Assembly (NCBI GenBank): GCA_946886475.1
Contig: CAMPIQ010000010.1
Coordinates: forward strand, 1-50,663
From: an uncultured Chitinophagales bacterium
GTDB taxonomy: Bacteria > Bacteroidota > Bacteroidia > Chitinophagales > Chitinophagaceae
DNA length: 50,663 nt
Reading direction: 5' to 3'
The notes beneath the pieces were generated by a model. It worked only from the letters and a program-made list of their open reading frames with translations, did not search any database and had not been told where the DNA came from. Of this stretch, positions 28,140 through 36,182 are shown piece by piece; positions within the stretch are counted from its first letter, which is position 1, and every line of letters begins with the position of its first letter. The translations under genes were made by a program, and so were the position numbers.

Positions 28140-29354
28140 TTACCTCATGAAGCAAAGGTAATATTTTTTGACAGGGGCCGAGACCTGTTGATGGATAAGG
28201 GCATTATCCACCTTCGAGATATCGGAAACTGTACCATCCTTGAATAATACTTTTATATGTTCATCATAGGGATTATAGGTGGTGTTGACGGCTTCTCCGG
28301 TAAATACAAAATAGCCGGCTTCTTTCTCCGGTATGTGCAATCTTGCTGCAATCTCAGATGTCCAGGTATCAACGATCAGCTGGTCGAATGGCGTTGATTC
28401 ATATTTTACCTTGAGCAGTTTTCTTTCCACAAGTCCCCTGCATAATGTGGACAATCTTTTATCGGAATGGTTGCTCCAGTTCTTGATGGTACACATAACA
28501 TCTGAATCATCGAGCTGGGTAAATTTTTCCAGATGCCGGATAAAATTATCACCTGGTTGCGCTTCTTTCAGGAAAAAATCTAGGTTTTCTGAGGCGGCTT
28601 CCACTTTTATTTGATCACCCATCAGTTCCTGTGCCCTTTCAATGATCCTGACCAGCATTTTTTCTGCGGCCATTACCGTTTTATGAAGGTAAACCTGCCA
28701 GTACATCAAACGCCTCGACACCAGAAATTTTTCAACCGTGTAAATGGCTTTCTCTTCAATCATTAATTCGCCTTCATGTACAGTCAGCATTTTTAGTATG
28801 CGGTCGTACCCTATGGCACCTTCAACCACCCCCGTAAAAAATGAATCACGGGTAAGATAGTCCATCCGGTCAACGTCTAATTGTCCGGATACCAGCTGAT
28901 GAAGGAATGGTTTGGGGTGATCACCGCTGAAGATATCAATGGCCGTCTGTAGTTGTCCGTTGAATTGTTTATTAAGCAGTTGAAGGATAAGCGTTGAAAT
29001 GTCTTCGTGGTGCACACCCCTGATCAGTTTTTTTTCAAGCGCATGCGAATAAGGGCCATGGCCAATATCGTGTAAGAGGATGGCGATCTTTGCGCCCTGT
29101 TCTTCAGCTTTTGTGATTTCAACACCTTTGTTCCTGAGTTCATTCAGGGCCAGCCCCATTAAATGATAGGCACCCAGCGCATGATGCAACCTGGTATGTA
29201 CCGCACCCGGATACACCAGCGAGGCAAAGGCCATCTGGTGAATTCTTCTCAGCCTCTGGAACCAGGGATGGGAAATGATCTCGAAGATCAGCGGATCATC
29301 AATAGTAATAAATCCATAGACCGGGTCGTTGATGATCTTCCTTACATAATGCAT
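28140..29354 (-). CDS. HD-domain phosphohydrolase (SAMHD1/dGTPase-like)
   Basis: A 404-residue cytosolic metal-dependent phosphohydrolase. The HD motif set is complete: RLHHALGAYHL (first His), LLHDIGHGPYSHALE (the His-Asp pair) and the later VDRMDYLTRDS (closing Asp). The N-terminal IINDPVYGFITI and WFQRLRRIHQMAFASLVYPGAVHTR are typical of the group related to dNTP triphosphohydrolases and SAMHD1. Substrate may be a deoxynucleotide, but this cannot be read from sequence. I use ATG 29354; a GTG two codons earlier is possible. It lies between lpxD and porX, divergent from porX, an arrangement I recall from other Bacteroidota. Confidence 0.88.
   Translation of the reverse strand: MHYVRKIINDPVYGFITIDDPLIFEIISHPWFQRLRRIHQMAFASLVYPGAVHTRLHHALGAYHLMGLALNELRNKGVEITKAEEQGAKIAILLHDIGHGPYSHALEKKLIRGVHHEDISTLILQLLNKQFNGQLQTAIDIFSGDHPKPFLHQLVSGQLDVDRMDYLTRDSFFTGVVEGAIGYDRILKMLTVHEGELMIEEKAIYTVEKFLVSRRLMYWQVYLHKTVMAAEKMLVRIIERAQELMGDQIKVEAASENLDFFLKEAQPGDNFIRHLEKFTQLDDSDVMCTIKNWSNHSDKRLSTLCRGLVERKLLKVKYESTPFDQLIVDTWTSEIAARLHIPEKEAGYFVFTGEAVNTTYNPYDEHIKVLFKDGTVSDISKVDNALIHQQVSAPVKKYYLCFMR
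28153..28160 (-). promoter_or_regulatory. Candidate -7 box for lpxD inside the end of the HD-domain gene
   Basis: Minus-strand TACCTTTG matches TAnnTTTG and lies about 72 bases upstream of the lpxD start. Location inside a coding region raises the chance of coincidence. Confidence 0.35.
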
Positions 29355-29399
29355 GAACACGTTTTGACTGGTAAAAATAAGTAAGGTTGGATTATGGGC

Positions 29400-29595
29400 T
29401 TAAGGTTTAAAGTGTTTAAAGGTTTAAGGTTCTTCAATACAGGCAGATACTGATAAATGCAGATTTCTTCAGATCAAGCCGGCCCACCCTAAAATCTTAA
29501 ACTTTAACCCTTAAACTGTTTCAATACCACTATCTTACCTTCACAACCTATTTAAAAATGAACGAACATAGTTCAACACCTTAAACTTTAAACCC
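29400..29595. repeat. Degenerate TTTAAA/GGTTTAAG repeat region between the HD-domain gene and porX
   Basis: Three clusters of a short A/T-rich word occur here: one in the GGTTTAAAG orientation (about 29401-29431) and two in the CTTAAACTTTAA(A)CCC orientation (29496-29517 and 29578-29595). The first and last can pair over 16 bp with one bulged G (29414-29430 with 29578-29593), the second arm ending 10 bases before the porX ATG. Confidence 0.65.
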
Positions 29596-29603
29596 TCACC
29601 AGC

Positions 29604-31160
29604 ATGGCTTTAGCGAAAATACTCTGGGTAGACGATGAAATAGAAAGTTTGCAGTCTCAGAAAATGTTCCTGGAAAGTAAAGGATATGATGTGCATACCC
29701 TTACCAATGGATTTGAAGCCATTGATTATATAAAGGAACATATTGTAGACGTGGTTTTGATAGATGAAACCATGCCTGGAATTACAGGGCTGGAAACCCT
29801 GGCCAAGATAAAAGAACACAATTCACAGATACCGGTGGTGCTGATCACCAAGAATGAAACGGAAAACCTGATGGATGATGCCATTGGCAGTCAGATATCA
29901 GATTACCTCATCAAACCTGTAAACCCTAACCAGGTATTGCTTTCCTTAAAAAAGATAATTGACAACAGAAGGCTGGTTGCTGAAAAAACAACCACTGCTT
30001 ACCAGCAACAATTCCGTAACCTTTTCATGGTGCTGAACAGCAATCCCAGTCATAATGAATGGATGGGGATCTACAAGGAACTTGTACATTGGGAATTAAG
30101 CCTGCAGAAAAGTGACAGCCCTGAAATGCAGGAAGTTTTTCAATCACAGAAAAGCGAAGCCAATACTGAATTTTTTAAATTCATTTCAAGGAATTATACA
30201 TCCTGGATCAGGGAGAAGTCCACAGACAAACCGGTCATGTCGCATACGCTTGTCCGCGATAAGGTTTTGCCCCAGGTGGAGAAGGGCATCCCGGCCTTTT
30301 TTATTCTGATTGATAACCTCCGGTTCGATCAGTGGAGAACCATTCAGCCCATATTCTCCGAATCGTTCAGGGTAGTGGAAGAAGATACATTTTACAGTAT
30401 ACTTCCCACTGCAACGCATTATGCACGCAATGCAATTTTTGCCGGAATGTTACCCATGGAAATTGAAAAGAAATTTCCACAGCAATGGCGCAACGATGAT
30501 GAAGAAGGTGGAAAAAATCTAAGCGAGGAAGAATTTTTCAGAGCCCAGTTAAAATCGCTTGGTAAGGGGGATTTGCGTGTGTCCTATACCAAGGTTGTAA
30601 ACAACCATGCGGGACTTGACCTGGTAAACAATGTTCATAATCTTTTAAATAACGACCTGAATGTGATCGTTTACAATTTTGTAGACATGCTAAGTCATGC
30701 CCGTACGGAAATGGAAGTGCTGAAGGAACTGGCCGGAGATGAGGTTAGTTACAGGAGTATTACGGCATCCTGGTTTGAACATTCGCCTCTGCACCAGGCC
30801 CTCAAAAGAATTGCGGATAAGAACATTAAGATCATCATAGCTACAGACCATGGAAGCGTAAGAGTGAAAACACCGGTGAAGGTGATCGGGGATAAGCAAA
30901 CTACCACCAACCTCCGTTATAAGCATGGCCGTAACCTTAATTATGATCCAAAGGAAGTGCTGGCTTTTAAGGATCCCAGGGAAGGCGGATTACCTTCTCC
31001 TACCATTAATTCCTCTTATATTTTCGGTGGAGAGGATGTGTTTCTTTGTTATCCCAATAATTATAATCATTATGTAAATTATTATAAGAATACATTTCAG
31101 CATGGAGGCGTTAGTCTTGAGGAAATGATTGTGCCTGTGATTACCATGACCTCGAAATAG
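29604..31160 (+). CDS. porX: T9SS response regulator PorX (REC plus PglZ/alkaline-phosphatase-like domain)
   Basis: Regulator of the type IX secretion system, working with the sensor PorY and sigma factor SigP in Porphyromonas; in studied members the C-terminal domain also has nucleotide phosphodiesterase activity. The 518 residues show a receiver domain (about 5-120) with the acidic pair Asp10/Asp11, phospho-acceptor Asp54 (VVLIDETMPG) and Lys104 (YLIKPV), a helical linker bundle (about 125-205) and a PglZ/alkaline-phosphatase-superfamily domain with LIDNLRFDQW, ATHYARN (Thr271, the expected nucleophile) and ATDHGS. All key residues are intact, so it should be competent for both roles. No porY or sigP lies in the window. 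It is divergent from the HD-domain gene and followed by a separate promoter-like box at 31193. Confidence 0.96.
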   Translation: MALAKILWVDDEIESLQSQKMFLESKGYDVHTLTNGFEAIDYIKEHIVDVVLIDETMPGITGLETLAKIKEHNSQIPVVLITKNETENLMDDAIGSQISDYLIKPVNPNQVLLSLKKIIDNRRLVAEKTTTAYQQQFRNLFMVLNSNPSHNEWMGIYKELVHWELSLQKSDSPEMQEVFQSQKSEANTEFFKFISRNYTSWIREKSTDKPVMSHTLVRDKVLPQVEKGIPAFFILIDNLRFDQWRTIQPIFSESFRVVEEDTFYSILPTATHYARNAIFAGMLPMEIEKKFPQQWRNDDEEGGKNLSEEEFFRAQLKSLGKGDLRVSYTKVVNNHAGLDLVNNVHNLLNNDLNVIVYNFVDMLSHARTEMEVLKELAGDEVSYRSITASWFEHSPLHQALKRIADKNIKIIIATDHGSVRVKTPVKVIGDKQTTTNLRYKHGRNLNYDPKEVLAFKDPREGGLPSPTINSSYIFGGEDVFLCYPNNYNHYVNYYKNTFQHGGVSLEEMIVPVITMTSK

Positions 31161-31192
31161 GCTGCCGGCCTTATCCGGATTTTCAATATTTG

Positions 31193-31200
31193 TATCTTCG
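31193..31200 (+). promoter_or_regulatory. Candidate -7 box ahead of the 100-residue gene
   Basis: TATCTTCG, one base off TAnnTTTG, lies 105 bases before the start at 31306. Confidence 0.3.
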
Positions 31201-31276
31201 CCCACATTTAATTTAAATTATTGTATCTGATACATGATTTGAATTATGAATTGGCAATTTAAATAAGTTAGTTATT

Positions 31277-31303
31277 AGTTCCCCGGCAAGGCGGGGGCAG
31301 GGG
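31277..31303 (+). repeat. G/C-tract hairpin element abutting a start codon
   Basis: The sequence TAGTTCCCCGGCAAGGCGGG, continuing with GGCAGGGG, sits directly before ATG 31306. CCCCG and CGGGG can form a short GC stem. It resembles the short C-tract/G-tract intergenic elements common in Bacteroidota, and its G-runs lie where a ribosome-binding site would be. Confidence 0.45.
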
Positions 31304-31305
31304 AT

Positions 31306-31608
31306 ATGAAATACACACAAACTACACTCGACAAAATAGAAAAGGTTATTGAGGAATCAGGCTATATAGTACGCTATGAAAGAGGAAGCTTTCAAAGCGG
31401 CTTCTGCATACTTGAAGATAAAAAAGTAGTTGTTCTCAATAAATTCCTGCCTCTGGAGGGGCGTATCAATACACTTATCGACCTCATCCCGCAATTGAAA
31501 ATAGATGCCGCCACACTATCACAGGAAAGTAAAAAATGGTTTGATGATATCATGGGGAGGTACCGTGCGGCCAATGATCAGGATGCAGGTGAAGATACCG
31601 GTGAGTAA
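31306..31608 (+). CDS. Conserved-looking 100-residue protein of unknown function
   Basis: A soluble 100-residue protein without signal peptide or membrane segment. It has a compact, regular pattern: an N-terminal helix (TTLDKIEKVIEESGYIVRYERG), two strands with a turn (FCILEDKKVVVLNKFLPLEGR), a helix (INTLIDLIPQLK) and a final helix with a disordered acidic tail. I cannot assign a family. It sits 145 bases after porX and 63 bases before the PhnP-like gene on the same strand; that pairing is what I would expect of a conserved small protein of Bacteroidota. Its codon use matches its neighbours. Confidence 0.7.
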   Translation: MKYTQTTLDKIEKVIEESGYIVRYERGSFQSGFCILEDKKVVVLNKFLPLEGRINTLIDLIPQLKIDAATLSQESKKWFDDIMGRYRAANDQDAGEDTGE

Positions 31609-31659
31609 TTGCTATTAACGATTATGGCATTTTGTGCTTACTATTTCCGCTTTACAGTT

Positions 31660-31667
31660 TAGATTTG
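31660..31667 (+). promoter_or_regulatory. -7 box immediately upstream of the PhnP-like gene
   Basis: TAGATTTG matches TAnnTTTG exactly. It ends four bases before the GTG start, and its TAG is an in-frame stop, so no longer N-terminal extension is possible. A TTTG lies 25 bases upstream (31631-31634), slightly farther than usual. Confidence 0.5.
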
Positions 31668-31671
31668 GTTT

Positions 31672-32448
31672 GTGGACTATCCTGCTATCAATATAACATT
31701 TCTTGGATCTGGCACCAGCAGCGGTGTACCCATGATCGCCTGCGAATGCGAGGTGTGTACTTCTCCCGATAAAAAGGATAACCGGCTTAGAAGCAGCATT
31801 CTGGTTGAGTCCGCAAAAACAAAAATTGTAATTGATACAACTCCTGATTTCCGTTACCAGATGCTCAGGCAAAAAGTAAAACAACTCGATGCCGTTTTAT
31901 TTACGCATCCTCACAAAGATCATATTGCAGGCCTGGATGATGTAAGGGCTTTTAATTTTTTTCAGTCGGCGCCCATGCAGGTATTTGCCAACTCCATGAC
32001 CATTGATGCGCTGATCCGGGAGTTTGCCTATGCATTTGCTGATAAGAAATATCCCGGTGTTCCCAATCTTGAATTGAACACCATTAACCTTGACAATTTT
32101 TTAATTGGCGATCTGCCCATCATTCCTATAGAGGTCTGGCATATGAAGATGCCGGTGTATGGTTTCCGTTTTGGAAATTTTACCTATATCACCGATGCCA
32201 ACCGCATTGATGATGAGGAAATGGAAAAGATCAGGGGAAGCGAAATACTTGTAGTAAATGCACTAAGGAAAGAAAAGCATATTTCACACTATACCCTCAA
32301 TGAGGCCATAGCCCTTGTGCAGGAACTGAATATTCCTCATGCATATTTCACGCATATCTCACACCAGCTTGGCCGGCACCAGGACATAGAAAAACAATTA
32401 CCGCAGGGCATGCACCTGGCATACGATGGACTCAGCCTACAGTGTTAA
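31672..32448 (+). CDS. MBL-fold metallo-hydrolase, PhnP-like phosphodiesterase
   Basis: A 258-residue cytosolic metallo-beta-lactamase-fold enzyme. The active-site motif THPHKDHIAGLDD supplies His79, His81, Asp83 and His84. N-terminally, LGSGTSSGVPMIACECEVC has the CxCxxC set (Cys24, Cys26, Cys29) that in E. coli PhnP holds a structural zinc together with a late His, here probably in THISHQLGRHQD. PhnP cleaves cyclic phosphate diesters from phosphonate breakdown, but no other phn gene is present, so the substrate is open; related proteins act on tRNA or small phosphodiesters. The start is GTG 31672: an in-frame TAG at 31660 excludes anything longer, and the first beta strand begins at residue 6. 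Mild N-terminal variation is therefore unlikely. Confidence 0.88.
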   Translation: MDYPAINITFLGSGTSSGVPMIACECEVCTSPDKKDNRLRSSILVESAKTKIVIDTTPDFRYQMLRQKVKQLDAVLFTHPHKDHIAGLDDVRAFNFFQSAPMQVFANSMTIDALIREFAYAFADKKYPGVPNLELNTINLDNFLIGDLPIIPIEVWHMKMPVYGFRFGNFTYITDANRIDDEEMEKIRGSEILVVNALRKEKHISHYTLNEAIALVQELNIPHAYFTHISHQLGRHQDIEKQLPQGMHLAYDGLSLQC

Positions 32449-32492
32449 CTGCTGACTTTCCCGGTTGGTCCGCAGACTAATGGCTTTCTCAT

Positions 32493-32500
32493 TATCTTCG
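32493..32500 (+). promoter_or_regulatory. Candidate -7 box ahead of the acyl-CoA dehydrogenase
   Basis: TATCTTCG, one base off TAnnTTTG, 27 bases before ATG 32528; a TTGG lies 25 bases upstream of it. Confidence 0.35.
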
Positions 32501-32527
32501 CACTTCTTTTAAAAAACGATTGCACTA

Positions 32528-33667
32528 ATGAATTTCGAAACCGCTGAGTTAACACTTCAGGTGGCGCATACTGCGCGTGATTTTGCTCTACAAAATATTA
32601 AGCCCCACGTAATGGAGTGGGATGAAAGCCAGGAATTCCCTGTGCATATTTTCAAAAAATTGGGTGAACTGGGAATGATGGGTGTTCTGGTACCGGAAAA
32701 ATATGGTGGCGCCGGTCTTTCTTATTTTGAATACAAAACCATTATTGAAGAAATAGCAAGGGTTTGCGGTTCAATAGGATTAAGTGTGGCTGCACACAAT
32801 TCATTGTGCACCGGACATATACTGGCTTTTGCCAGTGAAGAACAAAAACACAGATGGTTGCCAAAACTGGCTACGGCAGAATGGATTGGCGCCTGGGGAC
32901 TTACAGAGCCTAACACAGGTAGTGATGCAGGCAATATGAAATGCACAGCCGTTCGCGATGGTGATCATTGGGTGATCAATGGCACCAAGAACTGGATCAC
33001 CCATGGCAAAACCGGTGATGTGGCCGTGGTGATTTGCAGAACAGGTGAACCAAGATCAAAAAATAATGCAACAGCATTTGTAGTTGAAAGAGGTACTGCG
33101 GGATTCAGTGGTGGAAAAAAGGAAAACAAACTGGGCATGCGTGCTTCTGAAACCGCAGAAATGATCTTTGAGAATTGTGTGGTACCTGATGCCAACCGTT
33201 TAGGTGAGGTGGGAGAAGGATTCAAACAGGCTATGAAAGTTCTTGATGGAGGAAGGATCTCCATTGCTTCACTTTCCCTTGGTATTGCAAAAGGGGCCTA
33301 CGATGCTGCCTTGCAATATGCACAGGAAAGACACCAGTTTGATAAGCCCATTGCATCTTTCCAGGGAATTTCTTTTAAGCTTGCTGATATGGCTACAGAA
33401 ATTCAGGCCGCTGAACTATTAACGCTGAAAGCCTGTGATCTGAAAGAAAGAAAAAAAGAAATGACGAAGGTAGCTGCCATGGCAAAATATTATGCTAGTG
33501 AAGTGGCGGTGAAAGTGGCGAACGATGCGGTACAGATATTTGGTGGTTACGGTTATACGAAAGATTTTCCTGTAGAAAAATTTTACCGCGATGCCAAACT
33601 TTGCACGATAGGAGAAGGAACCAGTGAGATACAGAAGCTGGTTATATCAAGGGAGGTTTTAAGATGA
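32528..33667 (+). CDS. Acyl-CoA dehydrogenase
   Basis: FAD enzyme that introduces the 2,3 double bond in an acyl-CoA. At 379 residues it has the full three-domain family plan. The signatures are [17 protein letters not shown] (FAD-binding loop, around 125-145), the KNWITHG strand, the [23 protein letters not shown] helix, [22 protein letters not shown] and the catalytic base Glu363 in IGEGTSEIQ, the position used by short- and medium-chain enzymes. Chain-length preference is not readable; the sequence is nearest in feel to the short/branched-chain group. No electron-transfer flavoprotein or other beta-oxidation gene is adjacent. It converges on the ABC transporter gene. Confidence 0.95.
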   Translation: MNFETAELTLQVAHTARDFALQNIKPHVMEWDESQEFPVHIFKKLGELGMMGVLVPEKYGGAGLSYFEYKTIIEEIARVCGSIGLSVAAHNSLCTGHILAFASEEQKHRWLPKLATAEWIGAWGLTEPNTGSDAGNMKCTAVRDGDHWVINGTKNWITHGKTGDVAVVICRTGEPRSKNNATAFVVERGTAGFSGGKKENKLGMRASETAEMIFENCVVPDANRLGEVGEGFKQAMKVLDGGRISIASLSLGIAKGAYDAALQYAQERHQFDKPIASFQGISFKLADMATEIQAAELLTLKACDLKERKKEMTKVAAMAKYYASEVAVKVANDAVQIFGGYGYTKDFPVEKFYRDAKLCTIGEGTSEIQKLVISREVLR

Positions 33668-33670
33668 TAA

Positions 33671-33699
33671 CCATTGGCCAATAGCCATTGGCTATTGGT
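33671..33699. repeat. Quasi-palindromic spacer between convergent genes
   Basis: CCAATAGCC (33678-33686) and GGCTATTGG (33690-33698) form a perfect 9-bp hairpin with a three-base loop, and CCATTGGC occurs twice as a direct repeat overlapping it. There is no T-run, so it is a weak terminator at best. Confidence 0.55.
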
Positions 33700-33701
33700 T
33701 C

Positions 33702-35519
33702 TCATTTCACTTCCTGCATTTGCACAAGCCTGTAATAATATCCTCCTTTCTGCATCAGCTCATCATGGTTTCCTCTTTCTACAATTTCACCTTTTTGTAG
33801 TACAATGATCTCATCAGCATGTCGTATGGTAGATAAACGATGGGCTATAACCAGTGATGTGCGGTTCTGCATCATGTTACTTATTGCATCCTGCACCAGT
33901 CTTTCACTTTCAGTATCAAGTGAGGATGTGGCTTCATCAAGTATCAGTATAGGCGGATTTTTTACCACCGCCCTTGCTATGGTCAGCCGCTGGCGTTCAC
34001 CTCCACTGAGTTTACTTCCACGCTCACCTATGTTGGTAAGGAAACTTTTTTCCTTTTTGGTAATAAAATCATAGGCATTGGCAACCTTTGCCGCTTCTTC
34101 TACCTGGTGCCGATCAGCATCCTGTTTTCCAAGCCGTATATTATTTTCAATGGTATCATTAAATAAAATAGGTTCCTGCGTTACAATGCTGATCTGTTCC
34201 CTGACTGATTTCAAAGAATAATCCTTAATGTTTATCCCGTCTATCAATAGTTCACCTCCACTTACATCATGAAACCTTGGAACCAGGTCTGCCAGTGTGG
34301 ATTTTCCTGCACCCGAAGATCCTACAAGGGCCACGGTTTTTCCTTTTTCTATGGAAAGGTTGATATTCTTTAAAACCACTACGCCATCGTAAGAAAAACT
34401 TACGTTCTTTAATTCGATCTTTTTATTAAAGGACTCCAGTTTCTTCCCGTTTATATTATCATCAACTGTGCTTTCTGTATTTAAAATTTCTTCTATCCGG
34501 TCAATGGCTGCACTTCCCTTGCGCATATTACTGAAAGAAGTACTCAGTGATTTTGTTGGATTGATCAGGTTGTAGAACATCCCCAGGTAAGCAATAAAGA
34601 GAGAACCCGTAAGTCCAAGTGACTCATTCAGCACTAACTGTCCACCAAAATAAAGGATAATGGCGAATATCATCACACCCAGAAATTCCGACATGGGCGA
34701 AGCCATATCCCTTTTATGTGCTATCCTGTTCTTTACTAAAAAAAGGGTTTCATTATTGTCAAAGAATTTTTTTCTAAGCATGCCTTCTGAATTAAAGGCT
34801 TTGATCACCCTTAATCCTGACAGGGTTTCATCCAGGATTGACACTGATTCAGAATAGTATTGCGCTACGTCCTGCGATTGTCTTCTTAACGATCTGGTGA
34901 TCCTTCCAATTACAAATCCAACTACAGGGATGCAAAACAATACAAACAAGGTTAGCTCCCAGCTTGTAACAGACAAAACGATCAGGGTAATGATAATGTT
35001 CAGCGGATCCCTTATCCATCCTTCAAGAGTTCCTATCACGGAAGCTTCCACTTCAAATACATCATTGGTCATCCTGCTCATTACGTCGCCTTTTTTCTTT
35101 TCAGTAAAATAACCTATGGGCAGGTGAAGCATCTTGTCGTAAAGCTCGTTTCTCAACCGGTTGACGATCTTGTTCTTTAAAGGATTCAGAACATAATAGG
35201 CCAGGTAGAGAAACAGGTTCTTAAAAAAAACTGAGATCACGATCAGTATGCAGATCAGCAACAGGGTATCCGTTTTACCCCTTGTGTCAATGCTGTTCCT
35301 TAAGGTATTCCTGATAAAAGCAACTGCAGGATTTTCTGTGGAGCTGGTAAGCTTTGCAGTGCCCGGTCCATCCGCATTAAAGATCATTTCAAGGAAAGGA
35401 AAGAGCATTCCCAGCGAAATCAAAGAAAAAACAATGGACAGGATAATGAAAAGAATATAAAGGAAAGCTTCACTCTTGTATTGTCGTATATATCTGAAAA
35501 CTCTTGCGTAATTCTTCAT
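33702..35519 (-). CDS. MsbA-like ABC exporter (permease-ATPase fusion)
   Basis: A 605-residue half-transporter with six membrane segments (about residues 15-290) followed by a nucleotide-binding domain. The latter is complete: Walker A VGSSGAGKST near residue 400-409 (Lys about 406), signature LSGGERQR, Walker B ILILDEATSSLD and the switch AHRLST. Such half-transporters work as homodimers; in this phylum one candidate role is flipping lipid A (MsbA) or exporting another lipid or peptide. Because lpxD and WecA-like genes share the window, the lipid role is reasonable but unproven. I start at ATG 35519: it has GGAG seven bases upstream, whereas the TTG at 35552 adds 11 residues. Convergent with the dehydrogenase and divergent from rbfA. 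Confidence 0.92.
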   Translation of the reverse strand: MKNYARVFRYIRQYKSEAFLYILFIILSIVFSLISLGMLFPFLEMIFNADGPGTAKLTSSTENPAVAFIRNTLRNSIDTRGKTDTLLLICILIVISVFFKNLFLYLAYYVLNPLKNKIVNRLRNELYDKMLHLPIGYFTEKKKGDVMSRMTNDVFEVEASVIGTLEGWIRDPLNIIITLIVLSVTSWELTLFVLFCIPVVGFVIGRITRSLRRQSQDVAQYYSESVSILDETLSGLRVIKAFNSEGMLRKKFFDNNETLFLVKNRIAHKRDMASPMSEFLGVMIFAIILYFGGQLVLNESLGLTGSLFIAYLGMFYNLINPTKSLSTSFSNMRKGSAAIDRIEEILNTESTVDDNINGKKLESFNKKIELKNVSFSYDGVVVLKNINLSIEKGKTVALVGSSGAGKSTLADLVPRFHDVSGGELLIDGINIKDYSLKSVREQISIVTQEPILFNDTIENNIRLGKQDADRHQVEEAAKVANAYDFITKKEKSFLTNIGERGSKLSGGERQRLTIARAVVKNPPILILDEATSSLDTESERLVQDAISNMMQNRTSLVIAHRLSTIRHADEIIVLQKGEIVERGNHDELMQKGGYYYRLVQMQEVK

Positions 35520-35695
35520 TGGTGACTCCGGCACTAGGTTGGAAAGTGACAAAGTAACTAATTTTACTGCGAGTGCGGGCGTTTTGAGGAAAGCAGGATA
35601 ATTAAGCTTTGCATATAAAGCCGGTTATAATAGAATAGCAGTGTAGGCTCATCTATCTTTATCTTAGCTCCCTTGCTCAAAATAAATATCAGATC

Positions 35696-36082
35696 ATGAA
35701 TGAAGGAAAAAGACAAAAACAAATAGGTGGATTGCTGCAGGAAGAAATAAATGGGATTTTCCAAAGGCTGGGACTTGGCTTTGTTGATGGTGCCATGGTA
35801 TCTATTTCTTCTGTTAAGATCACACCCGATCTGTTTGAAGCGAGGATATATATCAGTGTATTCAATGCAGCAGATAATAAAGCCATATTAAAAAAAATAG
35901 AAGAAAGAGCCTGGGAAATAAAAAAAGAACTGGCCTCGCGTGTAAAGAACCAGCTTCGAAGGATCCCCGAATTGAAATTCTTTCTTGACGATACGCTTGA
36001 CCAGGTCTTTAAAATGGAGGAGCTGTTCAGGCAGATCAGGGAAGGGAAGGGAGAGGCCGGTGATGAGCCGGCAAACGGATAA
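35696..36082 (+). CDS. rbfA: 30S ribosome-binding factor A
   Basis: Binds the small ribosomal subunit during late 16S rRNA maturation and is needed for growth in the cold. The 128-residue length and the KH-like core are right for the family: RQKQIGGLLQEEINGIFQ, then SISSVKITPDLFEARIYISVF and the RVKNQLRRIPELKFFLDDTLD segment that carries the diagnostic P-E-L-x-F. The tail is acidic and variable. Close TATCTTTA and TATCTTAG words at 35654-35667 may form its promoter. It is followed 100 bases later by the LolC/E-type permease gene on the same strand, a pairing I recall from other Bacteroidota. Confidence 0.95.
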   Translation: MNEGKRQKQIGGLLQEEINGIFQRLGLGFVDGAMVSISSVKITPDLFEARIYISVFNAADNKAILKKIEERAWEIKKELASRVKNQLRRIPELKFFLDDTLDQVFKMEELFRQIREGKGEAGDEPANG

Positions 36083-36182
36083 GTTGACGATTGGCTGTTA
36101 AGCCTTCCCCGGGTGCTGACACTATTCTATTAATTAACCAAAAACAGGTGGCATCAACATCAAATTATAACTATCCCCATAA

